NCBI GenBank assembly: GCA_934622035.1
Contig: CAKTVG010000020.1
Span: 1 to 50,894 of the forward strand
DNA length: 50,894 nucleotides
Origin: an uncultured Oscillospiraceae bacterium
GTDB taxonomy: Bacteria > Bacillota > Clostridia > Oscillospirales > Oscillospiraceae
Direction: 5' to 3'
Part shown: in pieces, positions 42,187-50,719 of the stretch
How positions within the stretch are numbered: position 1 is the stretch's first letter
Layout of the letters: the number at the start of each line of letters is the position of its first letter
Made by a program: the position numbers and the translations under genes
Notes under the pieces: model-generated
Told to the model about the DNA's origin: nothing
The model's input: only the letters and a program-made list of their open reading frames with translations
Database searches by the model: none

Positions 42187-44493
42187 ATGTACGCACGCGA
42201 ACGATCTCTGAACGGAACATGGACATTGTATATTGCGGAGTACAGCGAGGTGCGGCGACATTCCGAGCCGCTTTGTACGGAAGCTGCGCTGGATGCGGCA
42301 GGCTTCCTGAAACTGAACGGCAGCGTTCCCGGCAATTTTGAGCTGGATTTGCAGGATGTAGGGCTGTTGGAAGACCCGTTTTTCGGAACAAATCCATTGA
42401 AATTGCAGGAGCTGGAAAATCGCCATCTCTGGTATGCGCGGCGATTTATGTTTGAAGGGGACGCTTCGTGCGCGTTCCTGCGGTTTGAGGGAATCGACAC
42501 GATCGCAGAGGTCTATCTCAACGGCCGACTGACCGGCACCTCGGATAATATGTTTATCGCGCATGAATTCCGAGCCGAGGGCATCCGTTTGGGAGAAAAT
42601 GAGCTGGTGGTACACATCAAGCCGGTGTGCATGGAAGCACGCAAGCTGGAAATGGACGCAGACGTTTTTGTCCACAACCCTTATAACGCTGGCTCGCTCA
42701 TGGTACGCAAGGCCGCACACAGCTTTGGCTGGGATATTTTCCCGCGCTGCATTTCAGGCGGACTCTGGCGCGGCTGCTCTCTTGTTGAAAAGAAAAAAGA
42801 CTATTTGCAGGATATTTATCTCACAACGGTTTCCCTCTCTGAAGGCGAGGCTGGACTGCACTGTGTGTATGAAGCGCAGCTTGACGGCGATTTTTCGCAG
42901 GATTATGCGCTGCGCCTGACCGGAACATGCGGTGGCAGCAGATTCGAGTATTTCCTGAACAAGCTCTGGCACAATCGGGGATGCTTCCACTTTACAATAA
43001 AAGAACCAAAGCTCTGGTGGCCGCGCGATCTGGGTGAGCCGGAACTCTATGATGTGTGTGCCGAACTGTATTATCGCGGAGAAGCCGTAGACGAGCTGCG
43101 GTTTTCCTTCGGCGTGCGCACAGTGCATCTGCTCCGCACGGATACGACCGACGAGCAGGGAAGCGGCGAGTTCTGCTTCCTTGTCAACGGCGAAAAGATC
43201 TACATTCGCGGCACGAACTGGGTGCCGCTGGATGCTTTCCATTCCCGCGATGCTGCGCGGCTGGACAAGGCGCTTGCGCTCCTCTGGGAATCCAACTGCA
43301 ACATGGTCCGCTGCTGGGGCGGTGGTGTGTACGAGGACCATGCGTTTTTCGATTTCTGCGACCGGCACGGAATTCTCGTCTGGCAGGATTTTGCCATGGG
43401 ATGTGCGACCTATCCGCAAAATGAGCTTTTCCAGAGAAAAATTGCACAGGAGGTCGAAGCGGTCGTCAGAAAGCTGCGCAGGCATCCGAGCATTGCGCTC
43501 TGGGCTGGGGACAACGAATGTGACGTCGCGGCGGCGTATTGGGAGATCGTTTCCGGCGATCCGAACGAAAACCGGATCACGCGCGTGACCATTCCGCAGG
43601 TGCTGCGGCGCGTTGACCCGTGGCGTGATTTTCTGCCGAGCTCGCCCTATGTCAGCTGCGCAGTCTACGCCTCCGGCGATCCGAACCGGATGCCGGAAGA
43701 CCACCTCTGGGGGCCGCGCGGGTATTACAAGGGGAAGTATTACATAAGTTCAAATGCACATTTTGTCAGCGAAATGGGCGTCTTCGGCTGCCCGGCTGTA
43801 GACTCGCTCCGGCGTTTTGTTTCCCCGGAAAATCTGCGGAACCGCCGGCATGACGAGTGGAAGCTCCACACCGGCATGATGGAGCCGGGAGAAAATCAGC
43901 CCTACGCCTTCCGTGCCCGCCTCAACGAGGAACAGGTCGCGCAGCTCTTCGGCGCCGTGCCGGATGACCCGGAGGAATTTTCCAAGGCCAGCCAATATTT
44001 CCAGGCAGAGGGCTTCAAGTTTTTCATTGAACATTTCCGTACTGAAAAATGGAGAAGAACCGGCCTGATCTGGTGGAACCTGCTTGACGGCTGGCCGCAG
44101 ATCAGCGAGGCGAGCGTGGATTATTATTTCAATAAAAAGCTCTGCTTCGATTATATCCGCCGTTCACAGGAGCCGCTTTGCCTTATGCTGCGCGAGCCGG
44201 AAAACGGCGCGCTGCAAATTGTTGCGGCGAATGAATACCGCGAGGAAAAGTGCGCGGGCTACACTGTCACAGACGTTGAAACGGGTAAGTGCCTTGCCTC
44301 CGGTGAAGCGTCGCTGCACGCCAACGCTCTGACGGAGCTTGGGACGATCAACTTTGACCCGCGCGGCAATCACTATTATGCGCTTTCGCTGGTCTGCGAG
44401 GGGAAAAACTATCGAAATCACTATGTCAGTGGAGAGATTCCCTTCTCACTGACGCAGTATGAAACACTTCTGAAAAAAGCGAACATCTTGTGA
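42187..44493 (+). CDS. GH2 beta-mannosidase-type enzyme
   Basis: 768 aa, cytoplasmic; TAAAGGAG before the ATG. Releases mannose from the non-reducing end of beta-1,4-manno-oligosaccharides if the family call holds. Seen: an N-terminal jelly roll (RSLNGTWTLYIAEY, RHLWYARRFMF, FEGIDTIAEVYLNG), an Ig-like domain, and the catalytic barrel starting RGTNWVPLDAFHSR with VRCWGGGVYEDHAFFDFCDRHGILVWQDF, the signature of the beta-mannosidase branch of GH2. The acid/base Glu444 is in WAGDNEC and the nucleophile Glu529 in FVSEMGVFG. It is shorter than many beta-mannosidases (about 820-850 aa), mainly at the C-terminus. Confidence 0.9.
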   Translation: MYARERSLNGTWTLYIAEYSEVRRHSEPLCTEAALDAAGFLKLNGSVPGNFELDLQDVGLLEDPFFGTNPLKLQELENRHLWYARRFMFEGDASCAFLRFEGIDTIAEVYLNGRLTGTSDNMFIAHEFRAEGIRLGENELVVHIKPVCMEARKLEMDADVFVHNPYNAGSLMVRKAAHSFGWDIFPRCISGGLWRGCSLVEKKKDYLQDIYLTTVSLSEGEAGLHCVYEAQLDGDFSQDYALRLTGTCGGSRFEYFLNKLWHNRGCFHFTIKEPKLWWPRDLGEPELYDVCAELYYRGEAVDELRFSFGVRTVHLLRTDTTDEQGSGEFCFLVNGEKIYIRGTNWVPLDAFHSRDAARLDKALALLWESNCNMVRCWGGGVYEDHAFFDFCDRHGILVWQDFAMGCATYPQNELFQRKIAQEVEAVVRKLRRHPSIALWAGDNECDVAAAYWEIVSGDPNENRITRVTIPQVLRRVDPWRDFLPSSPYVSCAVYASGDPNRMPEDHLWGPRGYYKGKYYISSNAHFVSEMGVFGCPAVDSLRRFVSPENLRNRRHDEWKLHTGMMEPGENQPYAFRARLNEEQVAQLFGAVPDDPEEFSKASQYFQAEGFKFFIEHFRTEKWRRTGLIWWNLLDGWPQISEASVDYYFNKKLCFDYIRRSQEPLCLMLREPENGALQIVAANEYREEKCAGYTVTDVETGKCLASGEASLHANALTELGTINFDPRGNHYYALSLVCEGKNYRNHYVSGEIPFSLTQYETLLKKANIL

Positions 44494-44503
44494 GGAGATT
44501 TTT

Positions 44504-45445
44504 ATGAAGCTGCTCGGATTGGACATCGGCGGAACGAAATGCGCCGCAGTCACGGCAAATTGGGATGGAGAACATCTCCAAATCCTGAAGAAAGAGAAGT
44601 GTCCGACCGATCATTCCATTTCGCCGGAAGCAATGCTCAAGCGCCTGTTTGCTCTTGCGGACGGTATTCTGGGCAGCAAGCCGGACTGCGTCGGTATTTC
44701 CTGCGGCGGGCCGCTGGATTCGGCGCGCGGGGTGATCCTCGGCCCGCCGAACCTTCCGGGGTGGGACAGTGTTCCGGCCGCGGTGCTTGCCGCGCAGCAT
44801 TTCGGCGCGCCTGCGCATCTGCAAAACGATGCCAACGCCTGCGCCGTGGCCGAATGGAAGTTCGGCGCGGGGCGCGGCACGCGCAATATGATCTTTCTGA
44901 CCTTTGGAACGGGGCTTGGCGCGGGGCTGATTCTGGACGGCCGGCTTTACACCGGCACAAACGACAATGCAGGCGAATGTGGCCATCTTCGGCTGGAACG
45001 CTTTGGCCCGGTCGGCTATGGCAAGCAGGGCTCTTTTGAGGGCTTTTGCAGCGGTGGCGGACTGGCACAGCTTGGCTGTGCTATGGCGCGGGAACGTGTG
45101 CAGCGCGGTATCTGCCCGGCGTATTACCGGAACGGAGAGAGCGGCGTGACGGCAAAGTCAATTGCGGACGCCGCGCGCGCCGGAGATGAGACTGCGCAGG
45201 AGGTCTATCGCGTCTGCGGTGAATATCTGGGCATGGGACTGGCGGTGCTCGTCGACCTGCTAAATCCGGAGCGCATCGTCCTTGGCAGTATTTTTGCAAG
45301 AAGCGGGGAATTACTGTGCGCAAGCATGGAAAAGACGCTGGCTGCCGAAGCGCTTGCGGTTTCCAGAGCCTGCTGCGAGATCGTCCCGGCAGAGCTGGGG
45401 GAGAGCATCGGAGATTATGCCGCACTGGCCACTGCGCTTTTGTGA
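44504..45445 (+). CDS. ROK-family sugar kinase
   Basis: 313 aa, TGAGGAG before the ATG. N-terminal ATP-binding LGLDIGGTKCAAV, catalytic Asp109 in QNDANACAVAEW, and FGTGLGAGLILDG are the ROK kinase motifs. The usual Cys-rich zinc motif (CxCGxxGC) is replaced by GPVGYGKQGSFEGFCSG, as in a subgroup of ROK proteins without zinc. The full set of kinase motifs and the absence of an HTH domain make it a kinase, not a repressor. It would phosphorylate a free hexose released by the glycosidases. The next gene encodes a phosphosugar-type SIS protein, which supports a kinase-isomerase step, with mannose or an amino sugar as candidates. Confidence 0.88.
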   Translation: MKLLGLDIGGTKCAAVTANWDGEHLQILKKEKCPTDHSISPEAMLKRLFALADGILGSKPDCVGISCGGPLDSARGVILGPPNLPGWDSVPAAVLAAQHFGAPAHLQNDANACAVAEWKFGAGRGTRNMIFLTFGTGLGAGLILDGRLYTGTNDNAGECGHLRLERFGPVGYGKQGSFEGFCSGGGLAQLGCAMARERVQRGICPAYYRNGESGVTAKSIADAARAGDETAQEVYRVCGEYLGMGLAVLVDLLNPERIVLGSIFARSGELLCASMEKTLAAEALAVSRACCEIVPAELGESIGDYAALATALL

Positions 45446-45457
45446 ATGGAGAAAACA

Positions 45458-46084
45458 ATGCTGGAAGAACTGCTATCACGTTATCAATCCCTGACTGCCT
45501 GCCGCGAGGACATCGCGCAGGCGTCACAGATGCTCATTGACTGCTACCGCCGCGGCGGCAAGCTGCTGCTCTGCGGCAACGGCGGCAGCTGCGCCGACTG
45601 CGAGCACATCGTCGGCGAGCTTATGAAGGGTTTCCTGAAAAAACGTCCGCTCAGTGCGCGGAAGAAAGAAAAAATGCGCGAAAACTGGGAACCGGTCGAT
45701 GAGGAGCTGCTGAACAGACTGCAATGCGGACTGCCTGCGATTGCGCTGCCGTCCATGACGGCGCTGAACACGGCCTTCTGCAACGATGTCGACCCAGAGC
45801 ATATTTATGCACAGGGCGTACTGGCGCTGGCAAAGCCGGGCGATGTGCTGCTCTGCATCAGCACATCCGGCAATGCGAAAAATGTTTGCGCAGCGGCGGC
45901 GGTAGCCAGAGCGCTGGGCATTTTCGTGCTGGGGCTGACCGGCGAAACGGGCGGCAGGCTGCGCGCGCTTTGCGACTGCTGCATCTGTGTTCCGGAGCGT
46001 GAAACCTTCAAGGTGCAGGAGCTGCATCTGCCGGTCTATCACTATCTCTGCGCGGAAACGGAAGCCTATTTCTTTGAAAAATGA
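45458..46084 (+). CDS. SIS-domain phosphosugar isomerase-like protein
   Basis: 208 aa from ATG 45458, with GGAG 6-9 bp upstream; ATG 45446, 12 bp earlier, is the alternative. The phosphate-binding loop LLCGNGGSCADCEHIVGEL is close to GmhA-type phosphoheptose isomerases (GNGGSxADxxH), and a second SIS motif ISTSGNAKNVCAAAAVARALG follows. An insertion of about 45 residues (KGFLKKRPLSARKKEKMRENW and on) separates the two, longer than in GmhA. Function in this pathway is probably on a hexose- or aminohexose-phosphate from the ROK kinase; heptose synthesis is unlikely in this setting. Last gene of the uninterrupted run. Confidence 0.82.
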   Translation: MLEELLSRYQSLTACREDIAQASQMLIDCYRRGGKLLLCGNGGSCADCEHIVGELMKGFLKKRPLSARKKEKMRENWEPVDEELLNRLQCGLPAIALPSMTALNTAFCNDVDPEHIYAQGVLALAKPGDVLLCISTSGNAKNVCAAAAVARALGIFVLGLTGETGGRLRALCDCCICVPERETFKVQELHLPVYHYLCAETEAYFFEK

Positions 46085-46122
46085 AGCTGCTGAAAAGCAG
46101 AAAAAGTTGAAGGAACTCCAGA

Positions 46123-46151
46123 TTGACAGATATTTGAAAAACTGCTACAAT
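46123..46151 (+). promoter_or_regulatory. consensus sigma-A promoter
   Basis: TTGACA (46123-46128), a 17-bp spacer and TACAAT (46146-46151), with TG one base before the -10. This is the best promoter in the window. Transcription would begin near 46158 and pass through the broken gene into the esterase and GH3 genes. Strong boxes without an obvious operator suggest constitutive expression. Confidence 0.7.
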
Positions 46152-46163
46152 TGTTCAGAAAAT

Positions 46164-46711
46164 GAGGGAGAGACCATGAGAATGGTGATGGCTGGCGGTT
46201 TTACCGCGGCGACATCGAAACGCCAAAGCCGGCATGAAAAGGTCCGGTCTACTCCCAGAGCAAGACCGAGCAAAAACCGGCAGAGCCTGCGGCCTGCCGA
46301 TATTCCGACCAGCCGGATCAGTTCGTCTCCGACATCGGGCTTTTGACCCACGAGCGGTGGGAATTTGCACACGTTCCTCATGATTACGTGATTTTCGGAA
46401 CGCCTGACGAACGCGAACACGACGCGCTTGGCTTCCTGCGCTATGACAACGCATGCTACCGAAGGCATTTCCAAATGCCGGAGGGAACGGAGGGTAAGCG
46501 CGTTTTGCTCTGCGTGACGGACTTCTGCTTTCAGGGAAAGCTCGCGTGGGATGTCCTGCTGCTGGGTGCGCCTGCGGGTATGAGCATCGTGTCGTACACG
46601 TTTCCCCAGATGGTGACGACAGGCTTCATCACCGGCCTCGGCATTGCAGTCATCAACACGAAGATCTATATGGCGAATATCGTGGCATATCATATTCGGA
46701 AGAACTTATGA
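46164..46711 (+). pseudogene. broken chimeric gene: GH2 N-terminal fragment joined to MATE-like fragment
   Basis: From about 46170 one frame reads DGWRFYRGDIETPKPA, meets TGA at 46235, and continues KGPVYSQSK, then THERWEFAHVPHDYV and LGFLRYDNACYRRHFQMPEG to about 46511. This is the N-terminal sugar-binding domain of a GH2 enzyme (WxFxxLPHD, NAWYRKHF signature). The only ATG with a ribosome site (46176, after GGGAGAGA) is in another frame. After GKRVLL the frame passes into LAWDVLLLGAPAGMSIVSYTF and INTKIYMANIVAYHI, which resemble the mid part of MATE drug exporters, and stops at 46711. No catalytic domain remains. A dead remnant, perhaps of the enzyme that the nearby promoter once served. 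The MATE assignment is less certain than the GH2 one. Confidence 0.65.
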
Positions 46712-46740
46712 CGATAAAATATAGAAAATGGAGGAAAACT

Positions 46741-47577
46741 ATGCGCTGTTTTACCGTGCGGTTGCAGGAGCAATTTGCATTTTTGAACGAAAGCGAAGCT
46801 GCTCTGGATGCCTATCTTCCTTATAACATGACGGAAATGCACCGCGAGCATCAAAGGCGTCCGTCTATCTTGATCTGTCCGGGCGGCGGGTATGTTATGT
46901 GCTCACAGCGCGAGGCGGAACCGGTCGCTCTGCAATATCTCAGGGAGGGGTATAACGTCTTTGTTTTGTGGTATTCCGTTGCACCGCGTCGTTTCCCGCA
47001 GGCTCTGTGCGAGGTGGCGGCCACAGTCGAACTGATCCACCGCAATGCCGAGGCGTGGAATTGCGACGAAAGCCATGTCGCGATCCTCGGCTTCTCCGCC
47101 GGCGGCCATCTGGCCGCGCTGTATTCCAATGCGTTTGACTGGCCGGAGGTGCGCGAGGTGCTGCCGGAGAGCAAGCCTGTGCAGGCGTCCATCCTGTGCT
47201 ATCCTGTGATCTCTGCCGACCTGGCAATTGCGCATCAGGGCAGCTTTGAAGCGCTCCTCGGCCATAATCCCCTGACATCTGAGGAGGTCGAGCGCTTCTC
47301 CTGTGACCGCTTGGTGCGCGACACAACGCCGCCTGCCTTCCTCTGGCATACATCCGAGGATGACTGCGTGCCGGTGCAGAACAGCCTGCGCTACGCGACC
47401 GCGCTGGCGGACCATCATGTGCCTTTTGAGCTGCACGTTTTCCCCTACGGTTATCACGGCATGTCCACCTGTACGCGCGAAACGCTGGACGGCGAGATCA
47501 CGCCGGGGATGCGGCACGCGCAGTGCTGGGTGGAAGAAAGCTGCCGTTGGCTCAAACTGCTGTGGGAGAAAGAATGA
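46741..47577 (+). CDS. alpha/beta-hydrolase carbohydrate esterase
   Basis: 278 aa from ATG 46741, with GGAGG 6-10 bp upstream; an upstream in-frame start lies inside the pseudogene. Acetyl-esterase pattern: ILICPGGGYVMCSQREAE (oxyanion HGGG-like block), nucleophile Ser119 in GFSAGGH, Asp207/208 in SEDDCVP, and His239 in YGYHGMS. No signal peptide, so it acts on imported sugars. Members near this group are acetylxylan and acetyl-mannan esterases (the Axe-like/BD-FAE lineage). With two SGNH proteins it makes three candidate deacetylases in one locus. Confidence 0.85.
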   Translation: MRCFTVRLQEQFAFLNESEAALDAYLPYNMTEMHREHQRRPSILICPGGGYVMCSQREAEPVALQYLREGYNVFVLWYSVAPRRFPQALCEVAATVELIHRNAEAWNCDESHVAILGFSAGGHLAALYSNAFDWPEVREVLPESKPVQASILCYPVISADLAIAHQGSFEALLGHNPLTSEEVERFSCDRLVRDTTPPAFLWHTSEDDCVPVQNSLRYATALADHHVPFELHVFPYGYHGMSTCTRETLDGEITPGMRHAQCWVEESCRWLKLLWEKE

Positions 47578-47589
47578 GGCGAAACAGCT

Positions 47590-47752
47590 ATGCGATTGCC
47601 CGGAGCGAAGGACGAGCTGGAGCGGCCTCTGCTCGATTTGAAAGGGAACGGGGAGGCACTTTCCCATACGCCGGAATGGTTCAACCTGTGGCATGAAATT
47701 GTATCCACAGGAGCTGTTTGAGCCAATGTGGATGCGGCTGCTCACCGGATAA
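47590..47752 (+). pseudogene. frameshifted gene scrap
   Basis: An ATG frame reads MRLPGAKDELERPLLDLK and TPEWFNLWH, ending at TGA 47721. Near 47694 a one-base shift gives MKLYPQELFEPMWMRLLTG followed by TAA at 47752. The two halves join into a plausible protein end (NLWH then KLYPQELFEPMW), so a single-base indel has probably split a short coding region. I do not recognise the family. The GH3 ribosome site follows at once. Confidence 0.35.
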
Positions 47753-47761
47753 AAGGAGAAA

Positions 47762-50083
47762 ATGATGATGAAGAAATGGCAGAGATACAACTATTTTCCC
47801 GTGCTGCCGCTGGGCAGAGAAGGACGGCGCGCGACCGGAAGTCCGGAGCATATCGCCCTTTCGCGCCGTGCCGCGGCCGAAGGAATGGTGCTGCTAAAAA
47901 ATGAAAACAGCCTGCTGCCGCTGCGCAGGGGAGCGCGTGTCGCGCTGTTCGGCAAGGCGAGCGTTGACTATGTCAAGGGCGGCGGAGGCAGCGGCGACGT
48001 GACGGTCGCCTACACGCGCAATTTTTGCGAGGCAATCGAGGAAAAGCAGGCAGAGGGCAAGCTGAGCTGCGTTTCTGCGCTGCATGAATTCTACCGTGCC
48101 TTTGTTGCGGCGCAGTTTGCTGCGGGCGGCCTGTGGGGTCGTCTGGATGAGCCGGAGCTTCCGGCGGAGCTGCTGGCGCAGGCCGCCCGCGAGGCGGACG
48201 TGGCGATCATCAGCATCTGCCGCTTTTCCAGCGAGGGCGGCGACCGCACGTCCGCAGAGGGCGACTTTTATCTCTCAGCAGGCGAACGCCGCATGGTGCA
48301 GGCGGTCTGTGCCGCGTTTTCCAGGGTCGCAGTCGTTTTGAATGTCGGCGGCGTGGTCGATACCTCTTGGTTTGCCAAAAATCCGGCGATCCAGTCTGTA
48401 CTGCTGGCATGGCAGGGCGGTATGGAGGGCGCGATGGCCGCGGCGGATATCCTCTGCGGCGACGTCTGCCCGAACGGCAAGCTGACGGACACCTTTGCAG
48501 CATCCTTTGATGACTATCCCTCCTCTGAGAATTTCCACGAGTCGGAGGACTATGTCTGCTATACAGAGGATATTTTCGTCGGCTACCGTTATTTTGAAAC
48601 CATTCCCGGCGCTGCGGAGAAGGTGAATTATCCCTTCGGTTTTGGACTCAGCTACACAACGTTTGATATTTCCTGCGCCGACACTGCGGCGGACGATACG
48701 GCGATTCATATCACTGCGCGCGTGAAAAATACGGGGAGTGCTGCTGCCCGCGAGGTGGTACAGCTCTATACCTCCGCGCCCGGTAAGAAGCGGCCAAAGC
48801 TGGAGCTGCGCGCGTTTCAGAAGACGGCGCTGCTTGCCCCCGGCGAAGCACAGGAAGTGACGCTTACGCTGCCGCTTATGGAGCTTGCGTGCTACGACGA
48901 AGAACGCGCGGCCTATGTGCTCCATGAAGGCGAATACTCCGTGAAGATTGGAAACTGCATCCGCAGTCTGCAAACCGTTTTTACGTATACCTGCGCACAG
49001 ACGCGCGTGACGCGCACGGTAAAAAACCGCTGCACAGCAAAGAAGCTGCCCAAAAGGCTCTGCGCCGACGGAAGCTATGAAACGCTGCCAATGCAGGAGT
49101 ATCTGCCCGCGCCCGACCGCTCCGGCTGGCCGGAAAAGCCCAAATGGGAGGCCGAGCACATTCTCCCGGACTGTACGGGCATCCAGACACCGGCGGGCCG
49201 CCTTTCTTTCGCGGACGTCGCGGAGGGGAAGCTCGACCTAGATGATTTCCTTGCGAGTCTGACGGATGATGAGCTCATCACCCTGCTCGGCGGCACGCCC
49301 AACCGCGGCGTGGCCGATACGCGCGGCATCGGGGGGCTGGACTATCTGGGCATCCCGGCGGTCATGACGGCTGACGGTCCGGCGGGGCTGCGCATCTGCG
49401 AGGATCGTGGTGTGACCACGACGGCGTGGCCGGTGGCGACACTTTTGGCCTGCACCTGGGACCCGGAACTTGTCTATGAGGTTGGCAAGGCAGGCGGCTG
49501 CGAGGTGCGCGAGAACAACCTCGCCATGTGGCTTACCCCGGCGATCAATATCCACAGAAGCCCGCTCTGTGGCCGTAATTTCGAATACTATTCCGAAGAT
49601 CCGCTGCTTTCCGGCAAGCTGGCTGCGGCCATGGTGCGCGGCATCCAGTCCGAGGGCGTTTCTGCCTGCGTCAAGCATTTCAGCGCGAACAACAAGGAAA
49701 TTAACCGCAAGGGCAGCGATTCCCGCGTGAGCGAGCGCGCTTTGCGGGAGATTTACTTCAAGGGGTTTGAGATCGTCGTGAAGGAAGGCGGCGTCTGGGC
49801 AGTGATGACGGCTTATAATCTTCTGAACGGGAGCTACACCTCGGAAAACAAAGAGCTGATCTCCGGAATTTTGCGTGAGGAATGGGAATTTGACGGGCTG
49901 GTCGTCACGGACTGGGAGAATCACGCTGAGCATTACGCCGAGGCGCTTGCCGGGAACAATGTGCGGATGCCGCACGGTAGTCTGCGGCGACTGCAAAGGG
50001 CAATGCAGGAGGGGCTGATCACCCGCGAAGACCTGCTTCCCAATGTCCGCCGTGTGCTGCAATTTCTTCTGCGACTGGACTGA
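47762..50083 (+). CDS. GH3 beta-glucosidase-type enzyme with reversed domain order
   Basis: 773 aa, AAAGGAG 6-9 bp before ATG 47762; no signal peptide. Removes beta-linked glucose (or xylose) from non-reducing ends. In most GH3 enzymes the TIM barrel is N-terminal. Here the alpha/beta sandwich is first (LLKNENSLLPL, acid/base candidate Glu158 in SSEGGDR), then YPFGFGLSYTTF and an FnIII-like domain to about residue 410. The barrel is last (ADGPAGLR, GRNFEYYSEDP, CVKHFSANN), with nucleophile Asp717 in GLVVTDWEN. This permuted order is known in Ruminococcus albus and Butyrivibrio beta-glucosidases, so it is not a mis-assembly. Both catalytic residues are kept. The frame is continuous. Confidence 0.93.
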   Translation: MMMKKWQRYNYFPVLPLGREGRRATGSPEHIALSRRAAAEGMVLLKNENSLLPLRRGARVALFGKASVDYVKGGGGSGDVTVAYTRNFCEAIEEKQAEGKLSCVSALHEFYRAFVAAQFAAGGLWGRLDEPELPAELLAQAAREADVAIISICRFSSEGGDRTSAEGDFYLSAGERRMVQAVCAAFSRVAVVLNVGGVVDTSWFAKNPAIQSVLLAWQGGMEGAMAAADILCGDVCPNGKLTDTFAASFDDYPSSENFHESEDYVCYTEDIFVGYRYFETIPGAAEKVNYPFGFGLSYTTFDISCADTAADDTAIHITARVKNTGSAAAREVVQLYTSAPGKKRPKLELRAFQKTALLAPGEAQEVTLTLPLMELACYDEERAAYVLHEGEYSVKIGNCIRSLQTVFTYTCAQTRVTRTVKNRCTAKKLPKRLCADGSYETLPMQEYLPAPDRSGWPEKPKWEAEHILPDCTGIQTPAGRLSFADVAEGKLDLDDFLASLTDDELITLLGGTPNRGVADTRGIGGLDYLGIPAVMTADGPAGLRICEDRGVTTTAWPVATLLACTWDPELVYEVGKAGGCEVRENNLAMWLTPAINIHRSPLCGRNFEYYSEDPLLSGKLAAAMVRGIQSEGVSACVKHFSANNKEINRKGSDSRVSERALREIYFKGFEIVVKEGGVWAVMTAYNLLNGSYTSENKELISGILREEWEFDGLVVTDWENHAEHYAEALAGNNVRMPHGSLRRLQRAMQEGLITREDLLPNVRRVLQFLLRLD

Positions 50084-50119
50084 AGAGACAGCGGCATGCA
50101 GCGCAATGGAGGAAAACAG

Positions 50120-50719
50120 ATGAAAGAGTATACTGTCCGGAAGGCGCCTGAGGGATTGGGTCTCGAAAGTGATGGTTGGCTAAAAATCGCGCCGCTTTTC
50201 ATCGACGGCTTCCCGTGGCCGGCGTATGCGGAAAATATTACGACGTCTGTAAGAGTTGTAAGCACCGCGTCCGGCCTTCTGGTGCATTTTGAAACGGATG
50301 AACGACCGCTTTTTGCGCGCAGGACCGAGGACAATACGCAGGTTTGCGAGGACAGCTGTCTGGAGTTTTTCTTCCGGACGGAGGATACGCTGAAATACAT
50401 CAATCTGGAGATCAATCCACTGGGAACGATTCATGCAGACTTTGACCGCGAACCGATTCCTGTCGATGCAAAGCAGCTTCGCCTTGTGAGCTGCATTACG
50501 CCGGAGAAGTGGATCCTGCAATATGAGGTGCCGTTTTCTCTGATCGAAAAATATTTCGGCAGTGTTGGGAGCTGCCTCCATGCGAATTTCTACAAATGCG
50601 GCGACAAGACCGTCCATCCGCATTATGCCTGCTGGAACCCGGTGGGAGGCGAAAAACCGAACTTTCATCAGCCGGAGTCCTTCGGGAAGCTGATTCTCTT
50701 GTCAGGAAAACGTCGTTAA
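50120..50719 (+). CDS. CBM9-like carbohydrate-binding protein
   Basis: 199 aa. ATG 50120 is chosen because GGAGG is 9 bp upstream; an earlier in-frame ATG at 50096 has no site. The order IAPLFIDGFPWP, VRVVSTASGLLVHFETDE, EDSCLEFFFR, YINLEINPLGTI and WILQYEVPFSLIEKYFG is the pattern of the CBM9-like domain. No enzyme domain and no signal peptide, so it is a stand-alone cytoplasmic protein, which is odd for a sugar-binding module. Members like this are common in gut Firmicutes glycan loci and their role is not known. Last gene of the locus. Confidence 0.8.
   Translation: MKEYTVRKAPEGLGLESDGWLKIAPLFIDGFPWPAYAENITTSVRVVSTASGLLVHFETDERPLFARRTEDNTQVCEDSCLEFFFRTEDTLKYINLEINPLGTIHADFDREPIPVDAKQLRLVSCITPEKWILQYEVPFSLIEKYFGSVGSCLHANFYKCGDKTVHPHYACWNPVGGEKPNFHQPESFGKLILLSGKRR

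Noticed and set aside
47762..50083. Possible mis-assembly of the GH3 gene because its domains are in reverse order
   Set aside because: The frame is continuous, and the same permuted order is known in characterised beta-glucosidases of gut Clostridia.
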